From CAYMUR01 sp964393615 (GTDB taxonomy: Bacteria; Planctomycetota; Planctomycetia; Pirellulales; Pirellulaceae), in the NCBI GenBank assembly GCA_964393615.1, contig CAYMUR010000007.1, forward strand, positions 37,448 to 101,447: a stretch of 64,000 nucleotides of DNA. The letters run 5' to 3'. This document shows positions 55,922 through 63,529 of the stretch, piece after piece. The notes under the pieces are model-generated. The model was given only the letters and a program-made list of their open reading frames with translations. It made no database searches and was not told where the DNA came from. How positions within the stretch are numbered: position 1 is the stretch's first letter; every line of letters starts with the position of its first letter. The position numbers and the translations under genes were made by a program.

Positions 55922-56779
55922 ATGGAACATGTTTCGCGGCGAGAAGCAATGACACAATCACTGGCATCAGGAGCTTTAGCGGCCGGATTGACAGCCACTG
56001 CCCAGGCCCAAGCTGATGAGTTGGAGCACCAGAAGCCACAATCCAAAAAGCGGGATTGGTGGGATAAAGAGTTTTGCAAGCTGGTCACGTTGGGTGAAAG
56101 TACGACCGCTGGTGGTTGGGCCAGTTATCGTGAACGATGTTGGGCCCACCAGTTAGCGAGAACCATTAATGAATTCCAGCGGATTCCTGTGCAGCTGGTC
56201 AATGTGGGCATTGGTGCCAATGTCATTTCTACCCAGAGCCCTTGTTACGAACATAGTGGCAAGCCAGCAGCGCTGGAGCGAATCGAACCGCACGTATGGA
56301 GCCACGAGCCCGATTTGTTGATTGTTTCCTACGGACTGAACGATGCACGAGGTGGCACGTCAGAAAGCCTGTTTGCCCAAGAGATGCATAAGCTTATCGA
56401 TCAGGTGCGGGCCAAGATTCAACCACTGATTGTTCTACTTGGTCCCTATTTTATGACCGGATTCAATCAGTTTGGGCCACATTGGAACCACTCCAGCCTG
56501 GATGGATTCCACCAGTTTAATCGCACCACTGCGGCGATTGCTGATGAGAAAGACTGTCTCTTTGTCGATCTTCTGGCGACCTACGACAATGCTTTTTGGT
56601 TGGTGCACCACGACAGTGTGCATGCCAACGATCTGGGGCATCGCCTGGTAGCCAATCAGATATTCAGTGTACTTGCTTCCAATTGTTCTGGACTGGCACG
56701 GGAAACACAGGAACTAGAACAACATATTCCACCCTGGCGCGACGAATCCGTTCTCCGAGACATAGGAAATAAGGAATAA
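55922..56779 (+). CDS. exported SGNH/GDSL-family hydrolase
   Basis: A 285-residue protein with AAGGAAA shortly before the ATG. The N-terminus (MEHVSRREAMTQSLASGALAAG) resembles a Tat signal. The SGNH blocks are in place: S60 in GESTTAGG (block I), G98 in VGIGAN (block II), N140 in YGLND (block III), and D231/H234 in DSVHAND (block V). The family cleaves acetyl or other acyl esters from sugars or lipids. It is cotranscribed downstream of the CxxCH gene, so a shared role in periplasmic carbohydrate processing is plausible but unproved. Confidence 0.88.
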   Translation: MEHVSRREAMTQSLASGALAAGLTATAQAQADELEHQKPQSKKRDWWDKEFCKLVTLGESTTAGGWASYRERCWAHQLARTINEFQRIPVQLVNVGIGANVISTQSPCYEHSGKPAALERIEPHVWSHEPDLLIVSYGLNDARGGTSESLFAQEMHKLIDQVRAKIQPLIVLLGPYFMTGFNQFGPHWNHSSLDGFHQFNRTTAAIADEKDCLFVDLLATYDNAFWLVHHDSVHANDLGHRLVANQIFSVLASNCSGLARETQELEQHIPPWRDESVLRDIGNKE

Positions 56780-56784
56780 GCAAC

Positions 56785-56909
56785 GTCACATCGTGAAGAT
56801 GTTGGGGAACACCGGCCTTGATTTCAGATGCTACAATGGTCGTTCCGACTTGCTCTAAATTCAGCTCACCGGTAATGTTGCTGTTGCCCCCTGCAAAAAA
56901 TCCGAAACC
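56785..56909 (-). other. coding-like minus-strand stretch, possible gene remnant
   Basis: On the minus strand one frame reads GFFAGGNSNITGELN followed by LEQVGTTIVASEIKAGVPQ, which looks more like protein than random sequence. It has no start codon in place and then runs into the antisense of the SGNH gene. It could be the tail of a decayed gene. No family is recognised. Confidence 0.2.
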
Positions 56910-57014
56910 TCGAGATCAGTGCTTCGATTCTCTTGGCGGCCGAGCGATTCGTCCAGGACTCGCTGCGGTACCCGTGGCTTGTGGAGGCTGGGCCGGGTGT
57001 GACCTGGGAGCTGC

Positions 57015-58013
57015 TTACACTTCCAACAAATGGACGGCGTTGTTATAGAAGATGTCCTCCACCTGTGAATCGGTCAGTCGCTCGGACCAGCATGCCCATT
57101 TCAATGACCGCAAATGCTCCAGGCCAACCAGAAGGGGCTTGATTTGCGTATGTTTTTCTCCCCACACGGGAGTGTCTCTATACAGCCAGATAAACGAGTC
57201 GGCGGCAGGTACGCTCCGTCCACGTAGGTGACAAACCGGCAAGTCACTGCCGTACATCAGCTTGTCATGGCCGATGATGCGGATGATTGACTGGTGAGCC
57301 ATGGCATCGCAATTGGCTGAGGTGTCGAAATAGAGGTTGTCGAGCCCGGTGAGTTGCGGCAGCCCTTCCAGATTATGTGCTGGCTGAAACCCACGTGCCG
57401 AATGGGCCAGGATCAGTTTCATGTTCGGATAGGTTTCACAGTAGTAACGGATCCAATGGATATTACTGGGATCGGCACAGGCTCGGCTGCGCACCATGTG
57501 CAAGGTAATCACCCAACCCTCGTCGTCGGCAACCTGGAGAAAGGATTCCGGCAAATAGTCAGGAATCTGCGCCTCCCAAGTCGGTTTGACCTGGGCGGCA
57601 GTGTGGTAGCACTTAAGGCCGTTGAGTCCCAGTTGTCGCACCTGGTCGCGCACCCATTCAGCGTCATTTTCCGGTTTGACGAACAAGAGGCCTCGAAAGT
57701 CTGGATCCGCCCCGCACGCCTGAGCGGTCCATGCGTTTGCCGCCGCCATCATCGAGTCTTCCACGTTGCTTGGACTTGGAATAAACATGGCACCGGTTTG
57801 GCGTCCACCATGAATGTCCTTCATCATTTCCAAATATTCAGCATGGCCGACGATCGGCGGGATTCCTGCCGGCTTGATCGCATGGTCGCGGTGCCACACG
57901 TGACAGTGCGCGTCGTAGATCTTATCGGGCAGAAATGATTCCAATTCATGTTCGAAGAAGGCAACATCCTGGGGTTCAGTCAGGCGCAAAGCACTGGTTG
58001 TGGGCAGGTTCAT
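57015..58013 (-). CDS. amidohydrolase-family TIM-barrel protein (Amidohydro_2 type)
   Basis: A 332-residue protein with AAGGAG upstream of the ATG. Metal-site features are H36 and H38 in YDAHCHVW, a later histidine in VITLHMVRS, another in LAHSARGF, and the acidic YGSDLP segment near the C-terminus. These are the landmarks of the amidohydrolase-related (decarboxylase and lactonase) branch, which acts on lactones, aromatic acids or amides with one divalent metal. Cytoplasmic. The gene is more G+C-rich than those to its left and is oriented away from the tandem-repeat gap. Substrate unknown. Confidence 0.88.
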   Translation of the reverse strand: MNLPTTSALRLTEPQDVAFFEHELESFLPDKIYDAHCHVWHRDHAIKPAGIPPIVGHAEYLEMMKDIHGGRQTGAMFIPSPSNVEDSMMAAANAWTAQACGADPDFRGLLFVKPENDAEWVRDQVRQLGLNGLKCYHTAAQVKPTWEAQIPDYLPESFLQVADDEGWVITLHMVRSRACADPSNIHWIRYYCETYPNMKLILAHSARGFQPAHNLEGLPQLTGLDNLYFDTSANCDAMAHQSIIRIIGHDKLMYGSDLPVCHLRGRSVPAADSFIWLYRDTPVWGEKHTQIKPLLVGLEHLRSLKWACWSERLTDSQVEDIFYNNAVHLLEV

Positions 58014-58439
58014 GAATCGGTGAGCTCCTTCTATGGGACCTACTTAAGAAAAGTACTGCTGTTAGTCGGAATTGGTGGTACAATCGTCCTGGTCATCGAC
58101 TCTGCTGTGGCGAGGCAAGAGGGATCTTTGCTTGCCTACCAAGGCATCCTCTGACTATCTGCTGTGCAGGCTCTTTTCAACCGAAGCGACTGCCGGAAGG
58201 GAAGTAAGTCGACGAATCGCCTTCTCGATCCTTAGCATTGTGTTGTCACGTACAAAGTACCTGTAAAACCAGGCAGCCCATGTCTAAGCGCCATGGATGG
58301 GAACCAACACGAGCCATGTCCTATTCCCCACACCGAAACAACGATATCATAAAAAAATGTATTTCAGCTTGGTTGGATGATCCATTCCCCAACAGGTGAC
58401 CGGGTTTTCAGTGAAAACCGAGGCTCCACCGACGCACGA
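58014..58439. other. intergenic region left of the assembly gap
   Basis: About 425 bases upstream of the amidohydrolase gene with no recognisable gene. Short frames at 57948-58154 and 58072-58266 look non-coding. It ends where the 14-base repeat array begins. Confidence 0.5.
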
Positions 58440-58494
58440 CAAGCATCACAACGCAAGCATCACAACGCAAGCATCACAACGATCGTGGCGCGGA
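58440..58494 (+). repeat. 14-base tandem repeat block, left copy
   Basis: Three perfect copies of CAAGCATCACAACG followed by ATCGTGGCGCGGA, giving a 55-base compound unit that runs directly into 100 Ns. The same compound unit restarts to the right of the gap. Confidence 0.95.
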
Positions 58495-58594
58495 NNNNNN
58501 NNNNNNNNNNNNNNNNNNNNNNNNNNNNNNNNNNNNNNNNNNNNNNNNNNNNNNNNNNNNNNNNNNNNNNNNNNNNNNNNNNNNNNNNNNNNNN
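58495..58594. other. assembly gap of 100 N
   Basis: Exactly 100 unknown bases, the customary placeholder for a gap of unknown size. Both edges lie in the same tandem repeat, so the gap is almost certainly a repeat array that could not be assembled. Confidence 0.98.
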
Positions 58595-58649
58595 CAAGCA
58601 TCACAACGCAAGCATCACAACGCAAGCATCACAACGATCGTGGCGCGGA
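58595..58649 (+). repeat. 14-base tandem repeat block, right copy
   Basis: Again three CAAGCATCACAACG copies followed by ATCGTGGCGCGGA, identical to the left block. A degenerate trace (ACGCACAAGCATAACC) follows. The array ends about 47 bases before the ceramidase-like gene, so it lies in its leader or promoter region. Confidence 0.95.
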
Positions 58650-58696
58650 ACGCACAAGCATAACCTAATCCCATGTGCACGATAAGGAGTGACCGG

Positions 58697-60127
58697 TTGA
58701 ACCCTCTTCAAGCGAGCATGGTTGGCTTTGACATTACACCCCGCTTCCACCCTGAGCACGGGGCTTGGGGCACGACACCCTCGGTGTGCGAGCTGGACAT
58801 GCCCTTGCTGTCGCGCTGTTTGGTCATGCAGCAGGAAGAGCAGCGCGTGATCTGGTTTGGGTCTGATCTTTGTGGCGAACCGGTACCGTTCACTCAGGCA
58901 CTACGGGCGGAGGTGGCCGAGGCGCTGCAAGTCGACGACAACCAGATTATCTGGTCGACCAGTCAGACCCACTCGACGGGTGCGATTCCCGGATCGGTGA
59001 TGAGCGGCAGCGCCATTAATGTACGAGTAGCGAGCGACACAACGTTCATTGAAGCGGAACGCCAACGATTTATCAGCGCATTTGTGGCGGCGGCACGTCA
59101 GGCGATTGATCAGTTGCAGCCGGTCCGTGTCTGGGCTGGACGGGGGTACTGTGATTCAATCGGTTATAACAGCCGCTTTCCCATGCCAAATGGCGGTTCG
59201 AAGTTCAGCCGTCACTACGCCGAAGGTCTACAAAGCGGCAAATTCTATGATCCTACCATCGGCCTGATTCGGTTCGAGGCCAACGATGGAAAACCAATTG
59301 GCGTCCTCTTCAATTTTTGTTGCCACCCTGCGGTGCTCATTCGAAACTCGCATTGTTCGCCCGACTGGGTCGGTACTGCCCGGCAGTGCATCGAAGAAGC
59401 CGTCGACGGCGCCCCCGCGATGTTCCTCCAGGGTTTCTGTGGAGATGTGCATCCGCGTCACATGTTCGGCACGCCTCAACAAGCGGCCGCACTCGGGCGA
59501 CGTCTTGGTGATGCGGCTGTTAAGGCATTGCCAACGTTGATCCCGGCGCGGACCGATCCCTTGACTCACGCATGGAGAACAATCGAACTGCCGTGTCAAC
59601 CGATGCCCTCGCGAAGCGAATGTGAGCAGCAGATGGCCGCCTGTGAAGATTTTATGGAAGAAGTTACACAGCGCGATCCAGAAGCGACCTGGGTCCTGGG
59701 TTACAACCACCCTGAATCCTGCTGGTTCACGCCCGAGGAACGCGCCGCAGGAACTCAGTTATCGATTGACTACTTTCGTGAATTGATCCGGATGATCGAC
59801 GCGGGCCAAGAACTTTCACGAACATTAATGTTGACCCTGGGAGCGGTGCGATTCGGTGACGTGGCGGCCGCGCTGTCCCCCGGAGAGAACTTTGCGATCA
59901 CGGGCTTTCGAGTTCGAGTTCGCTCCCCATACGTCCACACGTTAATCGGCGGTGACACCAACGGGTTGTTCGGTTATATCGGCACGGACGAGGAAATCGA
60001 TCGCGGTGGAGCCGAAACCAGGGCCTCGTGGAGACTGACCGCCATGGGAGGATTCCGACTGCCACTCGCCAAAGGGTCCGCCCAGCGCGTGACCGACACG
60101 CTCGTTGACTTGCTGCGGGAAAGGTAG
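58697..60127 (+). CDS. neutral/alkaline ceramidase-like protein
   Basis: About 476 residues. The TTG at 58697 is preferred because AAGGAG (58684-58689) is spaced correctly for it and the conserved GFDITP segment follows; ATGs at 58673 and 58718 are alternatives. It resembles the N-terminal domain of neutral/alkaline ceramidases: VGFDITPRFHP, IWSTSQTHSTGAIPG (zinc-site His), LFNFCCHPAVL (second His), and LQGFCGDVHPR. Ceramidases release fatty acid from ceramide, but many bacterial relatives of this short type lack a proven substrate. No signal peptide is seen. Codon use is G+C-rich compared with genes left of 56.9 kb. Confidence 0.85.
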   Translation: MNPLQASMVGFDITPRFHPEHGAWGTTPSVCELDMPLLSRCLVMQQEEQRVIWFGSDLCGEPVPFTQALRAEVAEALQVDDNQIIWSTSQTHSTGAIPGSVMSGSAINVRVASDTTFIEAERQRFISAFVAAARQAIDQLQPVRVWAGRGYCDSIGYNSRFPMPNGGSKFSRHYAEGLQSGKFYDPTIGLIRFEANDGKPIGVLFNFCCHPAVLIRNSHCSPDWVGTARQCIEEAVDGAPAMFLQGFCGDVHPRHMFGTPQQAAALGRRLGDAAVKALPTLIPARTDPLTHAWRTIELPCQPMPSRSECEQQMAACEDFMEEVTQRDPEATWVLGYNHPESCWFTPEERAAGTQLSIDYFRELIRMIDAGQELSRTLMLTLGAVRFGDVAAALSPGENFAITGFRVRVRSPYVHTLIGGDTNGLFGYIGTDEEIDRGGAETRASWRLTAMGGFRLPLAKGSAQRVTDTLVDLLRER

Positions 60128-60225
60128 GCGAAAAGAGGTTCTTGCGAGTGACGCTGGATGCCCGATCCGGCTACCATAATAGACATGTGAATATAAATCT
60201 CGTAAACTTTGCACCTAAACACTTT

Positions 60226-60243
60226 GCCCCAGTGGCGGAATTG
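60226..60243 (+). pseudogene. possible 5' fragment of a tRNA-Leu gene
   Basis: GCCCCAGTGGCGGAATTG matches the acceptor strand and D-arm start of bacterial tRNA-Leu, which often begin GCCxxAGTGGCGGAATTGG. The expected D-loop, anticodon arm and T-arm do not follow, and no complementary CTGGGGC is found downstream. It could be a tRNA remnant left by integration or a chance match. Confidence 0.25.
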
Positions 60244-60364
60244 ACGGAACAGGTTTCCAGCCCGTCAATCATGATTCCGCGCCTGACGTTTCGTACTGTA
60301 TTACGACTTTAATGGCAAATGGCAGCTGATAGGCTGTCTACCTTTCTCGTGGGAGCTACCTCTG

Positions 60365-61438
60365 ATGCCACTCATTTTCGACGGACATGGCGATATCGCG
60401 ATATTTGGGCTGGCGTACAATCGAGACCAAACGGAACGAGTTGCCGCGATCAACGCAAGGGAAACGGGTATGACCGACTCTTACGGTCGAGCATGCGCAG
60501 CGAATAGTCTTCCTGAAATGAGGCACGGTCGAGTGGCGGTATGCGTTTCAAGTCTTGCCGCCCGAGTACGCCGCGACTGCAAATCAACGCTTAGAACAGA
60601 TCTCGATTTTGCCACCCACCGCATGGCCTACGCCTCCGCCCATGGGCAGCTTGCATATTATCGAGTGCTCGCAGAAGAAAACGAAATCCGTCTGATTCGC
60701 ACGCAGGATGAACTGAATGAGCATTGGACCCGTTGGGATTCTTTGGAGAGCGACCAGTCAGATCTGCCGATCGGGATCATTGTGTCCATGGAGTGTGCCG
60801 ATCCGATTGTCAGGCCTAAGCAAGTGGAGCAATGGTGGAAGGAGGGATTGCGAACCGTCATGCTGACTCACTTTGGACACAGCCAATATGCCGCGGGGAC
60901 GGGAGTGACCGGTCCGCTCACAGCGGCCGGCCGCGAGCTGCTCGACGAGATGGATCAGCTGGGAATGATCCTCGATCTGTCACACGCCTGCGACGAAAGT
61001 TTTTTTGAGTCCATCGAACGTTTCACAGGACCGGTGATTGCCAGTCACAACAACTGCCGAGCACTTGTTCCCGGTGATCGCCAGTTGTCAGATTCACAAA
61101 TCAAACTGCTTTTGAGTCGAGGTGGTGTGATTGGTTCGGTGCTTGACGCGTGGATGCTTGTTCCTGGTTGGATACACGGAAAATCCAAGCCCGAAGAAGT
61201 ACAACTAACGGCCGTTGCTGATCATATTAATCACGTTTGTCAGCTTGCCGGCAATTCCCTGCACGCGTCCATCGGCAGTGACAGTGGTGGCACCAATCAC
61301 ATGCCAAGCGATTTTCGTACCACCGCCGATTTGCAGAAGCTGGACGAAATTCTCGCCAGCCGTGGGTATTCGTCAGAAGACATCAACAATATCTTCCATG
61401 GCAACTGGCTGCGTTTTTTTCAACGGTCGTTGCCGTGA
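60365..61438 (+). CDS. membrane-dipeptidase-like (peptidase M19) enzyme
   Basis: A 357-residue protein with GGGAG upstream of the ATG. It has the M19 renal-dipeptidase features: DGHGD (H8, D10) as first metal ligands, ECAD with the bridging Glu, LDLSHACDESF and IASHNNCRAL with the further His ligands, and IGSDSGG near the end, where most family members have IGSDFDG. The last substitution may alter the site. M19 enzymes cleave dipeptides with broad specificity, including some D-amino-acid forms. No signal peptide, so cytoplasmic. It is in the G+C-rich block. Confidence 0.9.
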   Translation: MPLIFDGHGDIAIFGLAYNRDQTERVAAINARETGMTDSYGRACAANSLPEMRHGRVAVCVSSLAARVRRDCKSTLRTDLDFATHRMAYASAHGQLAYYRVLAEENEIRLIRTQDELNEHWTRWDSLESDQSDLPIGIIVSMECADPIVRPKQVEQWWKEGLRTVMLTHFGHSQYAAGTGVTGPLTAAGRELLDEMDQLGMILDLSHACDESFFESIERFTGPVIASHNNCRALVPGDRQLSDSQIKLLLSRGGVIGSVLDAWMLVPGWIHGKSKPEEVQLTAVADHINHVCQLAGNSLHASIGSDSGGTNHMPSDFRTTADLQKLDEILASRGYSSEDINNIFHGNWLRFFQRSLP

Positions 61439-61502
61439 TCCTTGGCCATATCGTCGCCGCTCATTTTACTAATGCTATCTTCGTTGCATCCCTTTTGCCT
61501 GA

Positions 61503-61684
61503 GAGAACTTGGCCGGTGACAATAATCTCGAAAGGCACGTGGGAACCGAGTTTATTCCAGGGTCGAATCCTATGAGCAGAGTTTCACGGAAAACCGCAAG
61601 CAGCTGGCGACGATCCTGGGGGCCGTCGAGGTAGCAGGGGCACCGGTTACGGCCGGTGCACGCGCCGGTGAGGCTGAACTGTAA
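61503..61684 (+). pseudogene. C-terminal remnant of an unknown protein, frameshifted
   Basis: One frame after an in-frame stop reads ENLAGDNNLERHVG followed by TEFIPGSNP to about 61570; then, one frame over, YEQSFTENRKQL and ATILGAVEVAGAPVTAGARA run to a stop at 61684. The two parts read as one coherent protein tail broken by a single frameshift. No start codon or body is left. I cannot name the family. It suggests gene loss between the dipeptidase and sialidase-like genes. Confidence 0.45.
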
Positions 61685-61713
61685 ACCCAAACCCCGAGAG
61701 ACCAGGTACTACC

Positions 61714-63114
61714 ATGAAACGACTGTTTGTCTGCCTGCTGCTGGCCGGTGGTGTGGGATGTGTAAACAGGCAGGAGCGTTTCAGCGACGCTGGGGAGTCG
61801 AACGAACAGTTTTCCCCAGTTGCGCAAACCGTTCACCAGCAAGGCGAGGAGCGTGCCGAAGAAAATCCGTCACGACCCTGGAAGATTGATATCGACATCC
61901 TACACAGTGCAGAATACGAAGGACGTTACGGTACCTTCAGCAAGGGACATCTCCAGGTCGATGACAAAGACCAGTTGTGGATGCCGCTAAGCATTTTCTT
62001 TCCGGGAGATGAAACAACGACGGATGCCTGGAGTCCACTGGCCAGAGAGGTGATGCTGCTTTCGCACGACCGCGGGCGATCCTGGAAGATTACCGAACGA
62101 AATACTCCGGCACCGGTCTATAACCGCGTCACGATGTCTGACCAAACGGTTATCGAGGTCAGCGGGAGTGGCTACATCCGGTTTCCCCGAACAGAGATCC
62201 AGCGGCTCGAGCAGGAAGGTTACCATGTCTGGGATCTTGGCCCAGAGGAGGACTACTGCGCTGTGATCTACGACCTGTTGATGAAACGTTCGACCGATGG
62301 TGGCAAGACCTGGCAGCAAGAGGCGATCCACAAGCAGTTGCCCTTCTTTGCGCATTTTGTAGGGCGGGGGCCACTACGCCTTTTAGACGACGGCTCGCTT
62401 ATCTATTTTGCCTACGGATCGACGCCGGAGGAACGCGTTCCAGTGGACGATGATCCCACGTCAACGCGCGAGAATCGTCTGCATAGTTATGGCCATGGTC
62501 GCTGGAGTGTCTATTGCCTGCGTTCGGAGGACAGCGGGGACTCGTGGCAGGCAATCCGTGCTGCCGATGGAAAATGGTCACCCTTGGTGCATGGCTTTAG
62601 TGAGACCTTCCCGGTGATCACCGGGGATGGAAACCTGTTTGTCCTGCTGCGGACGGGGCTGGGAAGTCACGCTTACTCGGTGTTCTCGTCAGATGGTGGT
62701 CGCAGCTGGACCAGGGCAGTGCAAACACCGATCCAGGCCAAGCATCCGCTGCCAACTTTACTCGGTGACGGCAGCATTGTCTGTTCGTACCAGCGCCGTT
62801 TTGCGCCCCCCTTCGGTGTCCGTGCCCGGTTCACCCGGGATTTCGGCAAGAGCTGGACCGAGGAGATCGTGCTCCGCGACGATCTTCCCCTCTCCGATGG
62901 TCTGGCCGAACCGACCACGGTGGAGCTTCTGGATGGAACCTTGTTTACTACCTTTCAGGGCAAGAAGCTTGATGAGCAGGGACGTCCCTGGGACTTTGTC
63001 GGAGGTTGTCACTGGTCACGTGACTATCGGGGTCCCTATTCACCCAAGTTGGAGGTGCCCACGCAGACAAGAAAAATGAACTCCCGAGAGTCAGGCGACG
63101 AACAGAATAATTAA
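61714..63114 (+). CDS. exported sialidase-like (BNR/Asp-box) lipoprotein
   Basis: A 466-residue protein with a lipoprotein signal (LLLAGGVGC, lipid-attached Cys at 16). Five Asp-box repeats are visible: SHDRGRSWK, STDGGKTW, SEDSGDSW, SSDGGRSW and TRDFGKSW, giving a six-bladed sialidase-type propeller. Exo-sialidase-like planctomycete proteins with this layout usually lack a proven sialic-acid activity, so the substrate may be another acidic sugar. It is probably attached to the outer or inner membrane facing the periplasm. It faces another sialidase-like gene convergently, separated by decayed sequence. Confidence 0.88.
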   Translation: MKRLFVCLLLAGGVGCVNRQERFSDAGESNEQFSPVAQTVHQQGEERAEENPSRPWKIDIDILHSAEYEGRYGTFSKGHLQVDDKDQLWMPLSIFFPGDETTTDAWSPLAREVMLLSHDRGRSWKITERNTPAPVYNRVTMSDQTVIEVSGSGYIRFPRTEIQRLEQEGYHVWDLGPEEDYCAVIYDLLMKRSTDGGKTWQQEAIHKQLPFFAHFVGRGPLRLLDDGSLIYFAYGSTPEERVPVDDDPTSTRENRLHSYGHGRWSVYCLRSEDSGDSWQAIRAADGKWSPLVHGFSETFPVITGDGNLFVLLRTGLGSHAYSVFSSDGGRSWTRAVQTPIQAKHPLPTLLGDGSIVCSYQRRFAPPFGVRARFTRDFGKSWTEEIVLRDDLPLSDGLAEPTTVELLDGTLFTTFQGKKLDEQGRPWDFVGGCHWSRDYRGPYSPKLEVPTQTRKMNSRESGDEQNN

Positions 63115-63123
63115 TTTTCCCAG

Positions 63124-63442
63124 ATGTCCTGGATTCCTGGCTGCTTGGCGAAGAACAGAATCGTCACCGCACCGTTTACCGGTAAGTTTCCTTCCCAGGG
63201 CCAGCTGCCAAGTTTTGTCGGCGACAGCATCACGGGCCCCTGGAAACTCCACGTTAGCGACGATACAGCCAACGGTGAAGACGGATCCCTGGTTCCTTGG
63301 TCGCTGAACGTCGATCTGGCATCTGATCCAAGGCAACCTGAATCACGACAGCCACCTAGACAGCAACGACATCGTTCTCTTGCAGGTCAGCCTGGGCACC
63401 GCAACCCAGACCACCCTCGTTTCAACGGAGTCGGTAGAGTAA
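63124..63442 (+). pseudogene. decayed P-domain plus dockerin surface protein
   Basis: One frame reads as the end of a proprotein-convertase P domain (FVGDSITGPWKLHVSDD then GSLVPWSLNVDL). After a +1 frameshift near 63323 the sequence continues as a dockerin-like calcium loop, GNLNHDSHLDSNDIVLL, with the ligand pattern N-x-N-x-D-x-x-x-D-x-x-D, to a stop at 63440-63442. There is no upstream body or start. This is a fragment of a secreted planctomycete surface protein. Confidence 0.55.
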
Positions 63443-63529
63443 GTCGTTCAGACGGGTCGGCGATCTGCCAGTTCGGAATCGGATTACCGCCAACAGCGAT
63501 TCTAAAACCGGCACGATGTTCAACGGGTT

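Noticed and set aside
57354..57938. 194-codon plus-strand frame opposite the amidohydrolase
   Set aside because: Shadow frame in a G+C-rich gene, where antisense frames stay open by chance.
58440..58649. CRISPR array
   Set aside because: Repeats are directly adjacent with no unique spacers and there are no cas genes in the window.
58377..58685. open frames through the N gap
   Set aside because: They exist only because unknown bases contain no stop codons and the repeat unit is not a multiple of three.
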